Shown piece after piece: positions 44,486-54,734 of a stretch of 64,000 nucleotides of DNA (position 1 is the stretch's first letter; each line of letters starts with the position of its first letter). Both the position numbers and the translations under genes were made by a program. Under the pieces are notes generated by a model. It did no database searches and was not told the origin of the DNA. It worked only from the letters and a program-made list of their open reading frames with translations. The DNA is from Panicum virgatum. Taxonomy: Eukaryota > Streptophyta > Magnoliopsida > Poales > Poaceae. Location: the NCBI RefSeq assembly GCF_016808335.1, contig NC_053149.1, forward strand, positions 15,923,714 to 15,987,713. Reading direction: 5' to 3'.

Positions 44486-45664
44486 AAAATTACAAGATGT
44501 TGGAAAACCATTATTCCTGTCAATTTTTTTTATCAGTATGATTGTACGACTAACTTTAGAAAAAAAGTGCAGTAGATCTAGCTATCGACATAAATGCGCG
44601 GGAACATGGGCGGCGTATTTATTCTCCGCATAGTCGTAGAGAACAGTAACGCGCAAGTTTTTCTCCTCCGCCTCATACGGGGTATCGCCCAAGACGGCAA
44701 GACACGACAAGGGTTGCTTGACTTGTTTGCGTTCCTCTCAGGACACGCACACGATATGGCTCGTCGAACAGCCAAGCCTCACATCCCGTCGTCGGGACGG
44801 GCGGCGGCAAGTTGCTTGCCGCTTGCTTTGCAACTTGTACGTACCAGCGGACCCACGGCCGGTGGCGTCAAGAGAGACCCCTCGCGCTCCGCCGCCCGCG
44901 CTCGCGTCCGCGTCGGCTTCCGGTCTCAGCTCCCCGCGGTGGACGTCGCCGTCGGCCCGGGCCCCGGGCGCCTTTGTCCCGGTCCGTGCGCATCTTGGCG
45001 CGCACGTGAACGTCCACGCGCCGCGCGTGCCCGGCGCCACTGCTGCAGCTAGCGAGACCTCGCCATCCATCTCCTCCGCGCCGGCCGGCCGGCCGCGCGC
45101 GATCGAGAGCGCGAGACGCCGAGACGTAGCCGCGGGTCGGCGTCTGGATCGGAGAGAAGGATTTGGCGGATCGCGCGGCCAGCCGATTGCCGACACGGCG
45201 CATTGGCTAGCTCCGGCGCGCGCGCGGAGCCAGAGATGCCCCGGCCCGGCCCCTCCTGGCCCCGCCCGGGGGATGGAGAGGTGAGGGCCTCACCTGAGGC
45301 GATGGATACCGCCGCCGTGTCCGGCTGGGTGCAGCGCGGTGCCCGACACGCCTGCCAGCCACACCTGCCGTCTCGAGGTCTAGCAGGCCATCGCTGTGAG
45401 CTTCACGGCCACCTTTATTCCGTCGGTTGGCCGGCCGGACTCAGCCGCGGAGACCGCTTTGTCTCGGCGTTGGTTGATGTCTTGATGAACGGTCGGAACG
45501 ACGCGCGTTGAGGAGGGCCGCTCCTGAATCTCGAGCCTTTCGACAAAAAGGGCAGGCATCAGGTTGGTGGAGGCTGAGGAGCTGCAGCGCCCACGCGTGC
45601 ATTATATGATTTGTTTCCGTGAAACTACTACAATGTGCCCTATACATAGGGCCGTGATCATCCA
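44486..45664. other. Intergenic region with a GC-rich block
   Basis: 44790-45530 is GC-rich and open in several frames on both strands, with no domain or splice structure recognised. It could be a 5' leader or captured DNA, but nothing supports a gene. Confidence 0.45.
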
Positions 45665-45666
45665 TA

Positions 45667-45977
45667 CTTCTTTCGTCCTGAAATATAAGTCATTTGAGGA
45701 TTTAAAATTATACCCAAACGTAAGGCATCATAGAGTTTTTGGACAAAAAGTCATAATAATCTCTTTGGTTTTGGTGCTAATTTTGTAAAAAGAATAATTG
45801 TGGTGGATCAAGGGAGTAAAAAAGGCAGCTAGTCTCTTTAGTTTTGGTGCGAACACTAAAAATTAAACAATTGATTAACTAAACAATGCACTAATAAGGA
45901 GCATATGCGTCTTTTCTCTACCTCTATAATTCGTCTGTAAAAAATCAGGATGCTCTATATTTCAGGATGGAGGAAAG
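45667..45977. mobile_element. Stowaway-like MITE
   Basis: The left end CTTCTTTCGTCCTGAAATAT and right end ATATTTCAGGATGGAGGAAAG are inverted repeats, flanked by TA at 45665-45666 and 45978-45979. The length is 311 bp. The interior contains a second degenerate MITE-like half near 45810. Confidence 0.65.
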
Positions 45978-46546
45978 TACATGATTTTTCGAGGAAAAAA
46001 AACATTCATAAATGATGCATAGGAGGAAATAAACGTTCAAATTCAACACACGGTTAGTTTCCACTTGCAGAATCGAAGTACATACACTCGTCACAATCGA
46101 TCAATTTACCCAAATTAGCAAACTCAATAACTCTCGAGCACATTACTATGACTGGTGTAAATAACTTTTGTCCGGTATGATTCAAGTTAATTTGCATATC
46201 TCTTGTAATGTTTGACACAACAGATTTAGTTATCTATGCATTCATGACACATAATGGGCTAAGATGAAGCCATAGACATTGCCCATCATTCTTTTTGTCT
46301 CCCAAAGTCTGGCTGATGTGATAGACTCATGTATTTGCTACACAAATGTGCACATCGAGAAGAATCTAAGGCAGTGTGTCCTATATATATATACCCCTAG
46401 AGAATAGTCAACTGTATATATTCGATTTATCAACTTACTAACTTAGATAAAACTAATTTAATGCTAACTACTTAAATTGATCAAGTTTACCCTCTAATAC
46501 TTTTTTCCATTTTTTGTTTCTCCTCGTTTAATAAATGTTGTGTTTA

Positions 46547-47284
46547 GACCCCGTTTGGGAGGGCTCCTTGTGCGACTCCTCGAGCGGCTCCAGGCGAATC
46601 CCTCCCAAACGGTGATTCCAAAGCGGCTTCGACGTCGGAGCCCCCTGAAATCCCGCTGACTGGAGCGGTTTGGGCGAGCCGGAGCCACAAAAACGTGGCT
46701 CCGCGTGGCCCCGGCAGCTCCGCGAGACCCCCTGCCACCTTTGCCCCCCGCCTACGCGCGCTGCGCCTCCTCGCGGAGGCCGGGTAACAACGGGCCACGG
46801 CGGCGGCAGGAGGCCGTGGCCCCGAGGTGCGGCAGGGCGGGAGGCCGGCCGCAGCGGAAGCCTGTGCCCCTGGCGCGGCCGGGTGGCGGCGGGAGACCGA
46901 GCGGGGCGGGGCGGGAGGCTGGCGGCGGGAGACTGGGCGGACCGAGGCAGGCCGGTCGTGGGAGACCGGGCGGGGCGGGAGGCAGACGGCGGCAGGAGAC
47001 TCGGTGGTGAGGAGGGAGGCCGGCGGATGATGTGAATCGAGGGAGAAGGGAGATAGATAACGGGAAAGAAGGGGACATAGAAAAATAAATAAGAAGAATA
47101 AAAAATAAAAAAGAAGAGTATCTTGGTCATTTCATGCTTTCTCTGTATTTTAATAGCTAGCCGGAGCCGTTTTACCAAAACGCTTTTTCCAAAACAGTTT
47201 CAGTTCCATCAGAGAAGTCGCTCTACCAAAGGAGCTAGAGCTAGAGATGTTTTTGGAGGAGTCGGAGCTCTACCAAACAGACCC
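46547..47284. mobile_element. PIF/Harbinger-like non-autonomous element
   Basis: The left end GACCCCGTTTGGGAGGGCTC and the inverse of the right end (GGGTCTGTTTGGTAGAGCTC) are imperfect TIRs. TTA flanks both sides (46544-46546 and 47285-47287), a 3 bp duplication of the PIF/Harbinger type. Inside, 46700-47030 is a G-rich low-complexity block with ORFs of biased composition and no domain. It may be captured DNA. Confidence 0.6.
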
Positions 47285-47287
47285 TTA

Positions 47288-48445
47288 TTAGTTCCCTAGT
47301 ATTAGATCTATGGAGATCGATAGGAGTCATCACTTAATCGAAACCTCAATTGGTTGCAATTTTAAAACTTGATAGCAATTTTTCTCTTACCAAGTGACGG
47401 GTCAGTTAGGATTATAACTTGCATGAATGATAAATACTAATTTCCTACTCATCATGAAATTATTCATTTTGTTATTTTATTCACAAACTACAATTTGGAT
47501 GGGTCACTTACTTTATTTTAAACATGATTGCATGAATATACTGAATGGTACTAGTTTAATTTCTAGGTGTGGTACGGTCCAAATGTCCAATAAAGGGAGT
47601 TTCTATCTAGCTAGTCTTCCCAGCTTGCATAGTATGTATACTAGGACCTTCTGGAATTCTCGAGAGTACCATGAGTATCCCGTGCTAGCTGCCTTGTTGA
47701 ACCATCCTACAAAGCAGAGCATTTCTCTCAATACCCTGTTCTCAATCAGCAAACCATTATTAATCCTGAATTTCATTTCCAAAGAATATATTGATCCTAC
47801 CTTCACTACCATGCACGTTAGTAAGACCCTCATTGTGGGTTTCCTAAAAAAATAAAAAGACCCTCATAGTGGCACCTACCGAGCGAAACGAAAGAAGTAA
47901 AGATCGTTTTCAATTATTTTAGCTGTCAATATTCAGACCACTATAGATGATGTAGTTTAGGCACTGTAGATGAACAGCCAACAAAACAACACGTGGAGTT
48001 GATGCCTACGTCTACGTGCACTCCGAACGAAGAAGCATAGATACTCAGGATTGAGTCGACGGGGGGGGGGGGGGGGGGGGGGGGGGGGTCCGGATGACAG
48101 GATGCGATAAAATGGACAAATCGCAATGTAGCTTGGTAGGGAAAAAAATGCTTGCATGGAGGGTTTCAGAAAAGCGACAGTGATGCGCGCGATAGTACTA
48201 CAGCATGCAACTGTTAACATGGTAGGGAAGAAGCAGAACACCTTACATAAGAGATCAGAAGAGATCTCGTCAATTTTTGTATTATAAAAAGCACAAACGG
48301 AGTGAACCAACACCTGTAGATCGGCTCATCACACAGTACACATATTACTATTTCGTTTTTCATTGTGCTTATTTAGCATTTGATCGAGTAATGTGACAGT
48401 GCTTACATCGACATGTCTTGTCATACCAACCGAGCCACATGTATA
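47288..48445. other. AT-rich intergenic DNA with a poly-G run
   Basis: No supported gene. It includes an uninterrupted run of 28 G at 48061-48088. Confidence 0.55.
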
Positions 48446-48691
48446 CTCCCTCTGTTCCAAATTATAAGTCATTCTAAAAATTTTGGAGGGTTAAATCATC
48501 TCAAAGTTTGACCAAAATTATAAAGAGAAATACAAAGATTTATGACATCAAATAGGTATACTATGAAAATATAGTTAACAAAGAATCTAATGATACTTAA
48601 TTGATATAGTAAATATTATTATCTTGTTATATAAATTTCGTCAAACTTGAAAAAAATTTACTCTCCAAGATTCTTGGAACGTCGGAGGAAG
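48446..48691. mobile_element. Stowaway MITE with TA target duplication
   Basis: The element starts CTCCCTCTGTTCCAAATTAT and ends CTTGGAACGTCGGAGGAAG, flanked by TA (48444-48445 and 48692-48693). Inner sequences (AAGTCATTCTAAAAATTTT) match the MITE at 13154-13412, so both belong to one family. Confidence 0.85.
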
Positions 48692-48963
48692 TATATTGCA
48701 ACAAAATTCCGCAGGTTAATGATGCATGCAGACAAGAACAACGTTTTTGGGCCACGAAGGGACATATAGGCATGTTAACGGCTGGCCCAATGATGACCAC
48801 AGCAGACCTCATCATTTTGAAAATTTCCATTCGTGCAGTACGTGCTTATAATTTATTAATTAATAGTATACAGCTATGTGCCGAGTTCAAGTACGAGGAA
48901 ACTACTAGATTATTATTCGCAGCAGAATTCAATCGCGGATTGTTCTTTCACGAGTGCAAATAC

Positions 48964-49554
48964 CACAGCTAAAAATAGCTTATTAGTACCGGTTATGGGA
49001 TGGCTTTGTACCGGTTGTTTCAACCGGTACTGGCCGGCCGGTACTAAATGGATGATCATGTAGTACTGGTTGCACCAACCGGTACTAAAGATAGACAATA
49101 AAGACGAAAAAATGCATGCATTTTGAGGAATCGAACCCACAACTTTAGTCTTCACGTGGAGCTTCCTTTACCATCCCACCTACACAGCACATGTGAGTGC
49201 ATTGAAGATGTCATCCTTTTGAAGTAACCGAAACAGACCATTTAGTACCGGGCCATAATCATTTAGTACCGGGCCATAACACCAACAGGTACTAAATGCC
49301 ACCATTTTAGTACCGGGTGGTGTTATTACCCGGTACTAAATGGTTGGGGGGGGGCCTGAGAGCTATTTAGTACCGGGTTGTAACACCAACCGGTACTAAA
49401 TGATGGCATTTAGTACCGGGTAGTGTTACAAACTGGTATTAAATGATTTCAGGAGGTACTGTGTTATTTGACCGGTACTAAATGGACATTAGTACCGGTT
49501 CAAAAGCAACCGGTATTAATTGAACGTGGACGAATAGACTTTTTTCTAGTAGTG
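48964..49554. mobile_element. Non-autonomous CACTA-type element with accggtacta repeats
   Basis: The right end reads TTTTTCTAGTAGTG and the left end CACAGCTAAAAATAG, the inverted CAC...GTG ends of a CACTA element with a diverged left end. Both flanks are TAC (48961-48963 and 49555-49557), the 3 bp duplication expected. Subterminal repeats of 'taccggt...aaccggtactaaa' occur at least eight times in both orientations. The length is 591 bp with no coding capacity. Confidence 0.75.
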
Positions 49555-49557
49555 TAC

Positions 49558-50406
49558 GCACCCTTTATCCATCGGTTTGGGTCGTCAATATAATAATGTG
49601 CCTGGCTAACAAGCTTTTTCTTCTCCACAGAGTTTAGTGATAATAGCTAGTATAATAAGCTAGAGCAAAAATAATTGAGAAAATTCTCTATATAGCATCC
49701 GTAAAACTTGCTCTTCCCTCTATAGCACCTAAACTCAAAAACTTCCCTATGACTGCACCACCGAAATTTTTATTCCCTATGTAGCACTTCTGTCCATTCC
49801 GTTAGCATGTACCGTGAGTTTGGTTGTGAATGTAGCATGAAAAGACCAAAATACCCCTTGCCTCCCCACTCAGTCCAACAAAATCCCGTGCGCCTCTGTT
49901 TCTCTCCCTCATTCCTGAACCCTAGATCGAGAATGCTGAGCTCTGGTGAGGCCCCCGGTGGCGAGGCCGCGGGTGTGGAGCCCCCTGGGCGGCGCTTGGC
50001 GGATGCCCCTGGGCGGCGCGAGGCCGCAGGCGCGGAGCGCCCAGGGCGTTGCTCGGCCGCGTGCGCGGAGGGCCCCGGGCAGCGCGAGGCCGTGTGAGCG
50101 GAGGGCCCAGGGCGCTGGTCGGCCGCGGGTGTTGAGTCCCCCGGGCGGCGCTCGGCCGCGGGCGCGAAGGCCCCTGGGCGGCGCGAGGGAGCCGGTGTGG
50201 ACCCCCCTAGGCGGCGCGAGTTCGCTAGCGCGGAGCCTTCTGGGCGGTCCTCGGCCGCAGCCAGCCCTAGCTCAGGGAGCTTCGGAGCACGGGCAGGATC
50301 ATGGGTAAGTTTAGCAGAGTGTTCCTATTGCAGATTGTTTTGTAGCATTCAATAGCAGATTGAATTGTAGATTTACCTCTCGTGCATGTCGATCTATATT
50401 GACAGG
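49558..50406. other. 5' leader region of the MudrA-derived gene
   Basis: AT-rich repeat-like DNA (for example CTATATAGCATCCG, CTATAGCACC and CTATGTAGCAC) to about 49800 is followed by a GC-rich leader. A good donor (GGGTAAGT, exon end 50304) and an acceptor (TTGACAG, exon start 50405) suggest a 5' UTR intron just before the ATG at 50407. No TIR could be confirmed for a surrounding MULE. Confidence 0.5.
49965..50256. repeat. GC-rich minisatellite (~36 bp units) in the leader of the MudrA-derived gene
   Basis: About eight imperfect units follow the pattern GGCGCGGAG then CCCCTGGGCGGCGCTCGGCC then GCGG. They make any reading frame here arginine/glycine/proline-rich on both strands, which is composition and not evidence of a protein. 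Confidence 0.7.
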
Positions 50407-52495
50407 ATGTCAGATAGTAATTATTTGCTAGACATAAAATTGATTGGCAACCGCAAAAATGCTAGAAAGTATGTCAAATGTTGGAACTTTGAGATGGTTG
50501 TTGATTCGGAGAAGACACATTATAAGGATTTCATTCAATCAGTTGTAGACAAGTATCCTCCTGGGTACTTGGAGGTTTCACATGTTCAGTACTATGACGA
50601 TGTTCTCAGAACTTTTCCAGAAGTTAAATCTAACCAAGATTTGCTAACCATGTTTGATATGCACCATAAGAAGAAGGCTGTAGTTTTGTTCATTGTCTAT
50701 TGTGATCCGTCTGAGTCATTTCAGCCTATTAGTGAGTGGGATTTTGAAGGGGAAGAGCAGCCTGAGAAAAATATAGAACTCGATGGTGACAATTACCTTA
50801 GTAATCCTAAGCCATTGCATGAGCATGATCTTCTTGATGAGGAGAATATGTACCCGCAGAGTGCCCCTATGAGTGCCCCTGTGAATGAAGTGGTTCAGGA
50901 GGAACATGATTTGGATGATGACTCAAAGTCTGGTTCAGATGTTGACAGTGCCTTGGAGGATGACTCAGAGGATGAAGAAGAGGTTGAGGAGGAGGATGAA
51001 TATGAAGAAAAAAGTCATCACCAAATTATTGGCTACGATGAAGATGATCCTCCTATGAAAGTAGGATCTACTTATCCTACTATGGCTGAGTTCAAATTGG
51101 CTCTTTGTCAACATGCAATCAAACATGAGTTTGAATTTCGCACAAAGTACAGTTCAAAGCATAGATTTAGGGCCTACTATTCAAGAAAGATGGAGGACAA
51201 CTATCCATGGAAGATTCATGCATCTACAACAGCGGACAAAGTGACTGTCATGGTAAGTACCGTTAACGTTTTTATCTATTCTTCCTTCATTGTTTTGTAT
51301 GTTGCTGTTCACTAATGCCATATGCTATCGTCTTGTAGGTGAGGAAGAACAGCTTTGAGCATGATTGCTCTAGTACTAGAAGAAAAAAGAAGGTGAGGAA
51401 TCAACATGCACTAGCATTCATCACCTCACTTCCTAATGAACCTATTGAGAAGCATGTTGATTTCTACTTCTCCATTGAGAAGTTTAGAGCAGCTTATAGT
51501 GCATGTATCCCTGCTTTGCCTGGAAAGGCCAACTGGCCTAAATCTGATCATGGATTTTTTATGCATCCGCCACTACTAAAGGCTGTAGCTGGTAGGCCTA
51601 AAACTGAGAGGCATAAAGGTGGTAGTGCAAATAAAGGGAACAAAAGGAGTCATCAATGTCCTATATGTAAGGAATATGGCCACCATTGGCCCACCTGCAA
51701 GAAGGGTAGCAAAGAGGACATAGAAGCAATTAAAGCATTGAGGTAAATGTCTATGTTACATCTTACTTACATGTATACATGTATGTTACAATTGCATAAT
51801 CAGCTAAAAATTACTTTAATTTGCTAATGTAGAGAACCACCAAAGAAGAAAAAAGGTACAAGCACAACTATACAAAATTCCATTGTGCCATGGGAGGATG
51901 AAGCTACAGCGGCTTCTATGCCATTTCCACCACTAAGGTTTGCTCAACTCTTAATTTCTGGATTTCAGTTTGCAATATAATAGTGTCTCATCGTCCTTCT
52001 CACTTCTAGTCAAACATTGGAGAGTACTACTACTAGTACTAGTACAAAGAGAAAACATATTGACTCTTTTTCCGAAGCTCCCAAAAGGTACCTCTACCAT
52101 TGCTGCAACTTCATGCTGAATTTTTATTAAGATGTACTAATTTTAATCTTTTCTCCATAACCAAAGCTTGGACATTGCAAGTAAAAAGAAAGGGAGACAG
52201 GGAAACTCTAACTCTGCAGCCTCGAAAAGGTAGCTCTGCTAAATATGAATTTGTATTGCATGATCAGTGGTTTCATTTGTTCTTCAATTAATTGATCATA
52301 TACATATGTAGGTCAAGGAGCGGCTCAAATCAGCCTACGGCCGATCAAACAGTTGAAGTAGATAAGAACAGGAAGGGCAAAACAAAGAAGAAGGCTGTTG
52401 CAAAAAGATTAAAAAAACTAAGCAGCCACTGTTTGATAGCCCAGCAATGGCCACAAGAAGCAAAATGGTTGCTGCTGCTGCTAGTCCTACAATGA
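50407..52495 (+). CDS. MudrA-derived protein lacking the transposase catalytic core
   Basis: Six exons (50407-51252, 51339-51742, 51833-51937, 52010-52087, 52167-52229, 52312-52495) join with GT-AG sites and agreeing phases into 560 codons, 559 residues. The N-terminus carries the plant MuDR domain (residues ~1-110: KYVKCWNFEMVVDS, DVLRTFPEV). An acidic D/E-rich stretch follows (~170-215), then the zinc-finger-like region FRAYYSRKMEDNYPWKIHAS..SFEHDC. At about residue 300 it jumps to the C-terminal part of MULE transposases, with KHVDFYFSIEKFRAAYS, HPPLLKAVAGRPK and the knuckle CPICKEYGHHWPTC. The DDE core and SWIM segment, some 350 residues, are missing in frame inside exon 2. A basic tail follows. 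Either a deletion derivative of a MULE or a DNA-binding domesticated protein. Confidence 0.82.
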
Positions 52496-52823
52496 GCACA
52501 AGGAGTAAACGAAGATTGAGTCTGTGATTATGGATGTGAACTTTTGAACTTGTAATGTGAAATTGTATGTAAATTCAGTCTATGATCTGTATACGTGGAT
52601 GTGAACCTGATATTTATGCGTGGATGTGAACCTGAATGTGTGTTTGTGAACCTGAATGTTTGTGTGGATGGATGCCAACCTGTATGAGTGGATGGATGCC
52701 AGTTCTGGTGGCATTTTAACATGACAATAGATTTTTAAATCTGCTGCTAGCAATTGATGCAGCTGGTGCTGGTGGTGCTAGCGGCAGCTGGCTGCCATTT
52801 TAACCGTTGCGGCTAGCAGCAAC
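52496..52823. other. 3' flank of the MudrA-derived gene
   Basis: TGGATGTGAACCTGA-type repeats (52595-52680) and a GCTGGTGCTGGTGG stretch lie between the stop codon and the gypsy LTR. No matching MULE terminal repeat is seen. Confidence 0.5.
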
Positions 52824-54000
52824 TGTTGTCGGTCGAAACCCACCGGCGAGCAGCGACAGGCAACACGAAGAGCCGGGAAGTCGCCGGAGCGCTGGCAGGC
52901 ACTGCTCCCTCGTCGACGGCCCGCAATTCCGTCACGCGCCCGGAGTTTCCGGAGAATGTCGGGCTTGCAATGATTTGCCTGCATACACAAACACGTGGAA
53001 ACATAAGTCCGAGCCGTGGTCAGCTCCCCGGGATGACTCTTGCATCGGCTTTAAAGAGCCGATCGAGTCCCGGTGTCAGATTGGATCTGTATCTATCCGG
53101 ATATTGATAAATAAAGCAAATGACTGTAAAGCTGCTTCAATTAAACCTAACTAATCTAATCCACGATGGTAAAAGCTTCACCGCTAAATCGGAATATCCT
53201 ACACGTGATTGGGCCTAATAAATGTAACAGATAACTAAACCATAACCCAAAACAGAGGCCTAAGAACAAGCAAGAGCCGATTCCCGAATCAATTCCCTGT
53301 TAAGACTAGAGCAAAGCATCTAATACATCACCGGATCATCCAATCCGTTTGTAAGGCCTAACCTAGCAGATATTACGCCAACTCTTAAGAATAAGAGCAA
53401 ACCATAACAGATTAGATCTACTAGACGGAAAAGAAGCAGGGTGTTGTCTCCGTGTAACTAATTCTATGCAACAAGAACTAGCATAAGATTGAAACATGAC
53501 TGCACGGAAACAACATGATATTCGTAGATGATAAGCAACGAAGCACAACAGATCTATTAAAAGCCATGCTACGAACATCAAGATAACTAGCATTACTCGC
53601 CATCAAAAATGCTTCAGTACGAGTAACACCAAGGTAAAAGCAAGAACAACGCTGCCCTGATCGCAAGAAGCGATCAGGGCAGCATGGCGCTTACTTGGAT
53701 GAAAACCTAGAATTATGGGTGGCGATGCGCCGAGAGTTGTTGTTTGCGAGACGTGATGACATTCTTTTTTATGAATAACATAGGGTACATATTTATAGTC
53801 CGGAGACTTGGGAAACAATCTAAACTAATCTTGTCCCGATCAGACTATATCTCTAATCTTAAACTAAATCTAAAGATACATGGCCCATGTGGCCCAAACG
53901 CTCACGCAGGAGCCGATTTACAAGCCTTCTTCAATCTCATGCTTCAAGCCCATCTTGCTTTCGGCCCATAAATTAATCCTGTTAATTTATGGCGATAACA
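52824..54000 (-). repeat. Gypsy 3' LTR, 1177 bp
   Basis: The plus strand starts TGTTGTCGG and ends CGATAACA, giving TG...CA ends on the minus strand. A TATA-like GACTATAAATATGTACCC on the minus strand near 53780-53797 could be the promoter. Confidence 0.75.
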
Positions 54001-54017
54001 CATGCCCCCCTGGTTTT
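54001..54017 (-). other. Polypurine tract of the Tat-like gypsy element
   Basis: The minus strand reads AACCAGGGGGGCATG immediately before TGTTATCGCC at 54000. Confidence 0.6.
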
Positions 54018-54257
54018 GGCAATGATAGTTCCAAAACCACTCTGTCGCTCCATTTGGCGTTAATGCTCATTAAAACTGCTGCAACCACCAAGGAAGATGC
54101 AACGTCTCTGCAACTGGCTCCTCGTAGAATGTGAAACTGCCGATCCATCTTCATCTTTTCACTATTTAACCTCACCCCGAATCGGCTTTTCTTCACAGCA
54201 AACTCTTTCTTCCTCCCAGAGCCAAATAGCACAGAAAACACCACTCCTCTGCCAGCC

Positions 54258-54734
54258 ATGGCGATCTCTTCTTCCTCTGGCTCCAACTTCTTCGGAGATT
54301 CCTCTTCCTCCTCTTCTCCCTCTTCTTCTTCTTCTTCCCTTTCCGCCTCTTCCATCGACTCCATCTCGGAAAGCCGAGAGCCGACTTCCGAATGGGACCC
54401 AACAGCAGCCTACGAGGCACTAGCTCCTCTGCACTGGGATGCAGAGGAGTTCGACTTCGGGACCGTCTCCGAGGAGGATGAGCCCAAGACCGAGGGAGAA
54501 GACCTCCGGCTCCTGTTCTAGGAGGAGTCGGAGAACAGCGATGAGGAAGACCCCTCTTCGGACGGAATCGACTCCTCCTCGGAAGAGGAGATCGACTCCT
54601 CCTCCGACGATGACAAACCGATGGGCGGAAAGCCCTTTCGGTTCCTTGGGTCCTCCGAGGAGGACAGCGAGGAAGAGAACAGCGGCGGCGGCGACGGCTG
54701 GAGCGACTACGGGTCCGAGGGCGGCAACAGCGCC
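54258..54734 (+). pseudogene. Antisense serine/acid-rich ORF of the gypsy element, truncated
   Basis: It starts MAISSSSGSNFFGD followed by a long serine run, then SEWDPTAAYEALAPLHWDAE, then alternating serine and acidic blocks (SSSEEEIDSSSDDD). An in-frame TAG at 54519-54521 splits it. The frame continues to 54734, where the copia LTR begins. It is transcribed opposite to the host element. Its function is unknown; the make-up suggests a disordered acidic protein. Confidence 0.6.

Larger units (their letters stand above)
52824..54734 (-). mobile_element. Gypsy (Tat-like) element, 3' LTR and adjoining interior
   Basis: The LTR at 52824-54000 is followed on its inner side by a polypurine tract on the minus strand (CCAGGGGGGCATG), and no primer site fits there. 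It is therefore the 3' LTR of a minus-strand element. The interior carries an ORF on the opposite strand (54258-54734). It is cut at 54734 by a copia insertion, and the rest lies beyond the window. An antisense ORF near the 3' LTR is a known feature of some Tat-lineage gypsy elements, such as maize Grande. The lineage is inferred from that alone. Confidence 0.65.

Noticed and set aside
44594..45511. Candidate gene of about 100-190 codons
   Set aside because: Same pattern: high GC, several overlapping frames and no recognisable domain.
50407..52495. Autonomous Mutator element
   Set aside because: The DDE core is absent and no terminal inverted repeats with a 9 bp duplication were found.
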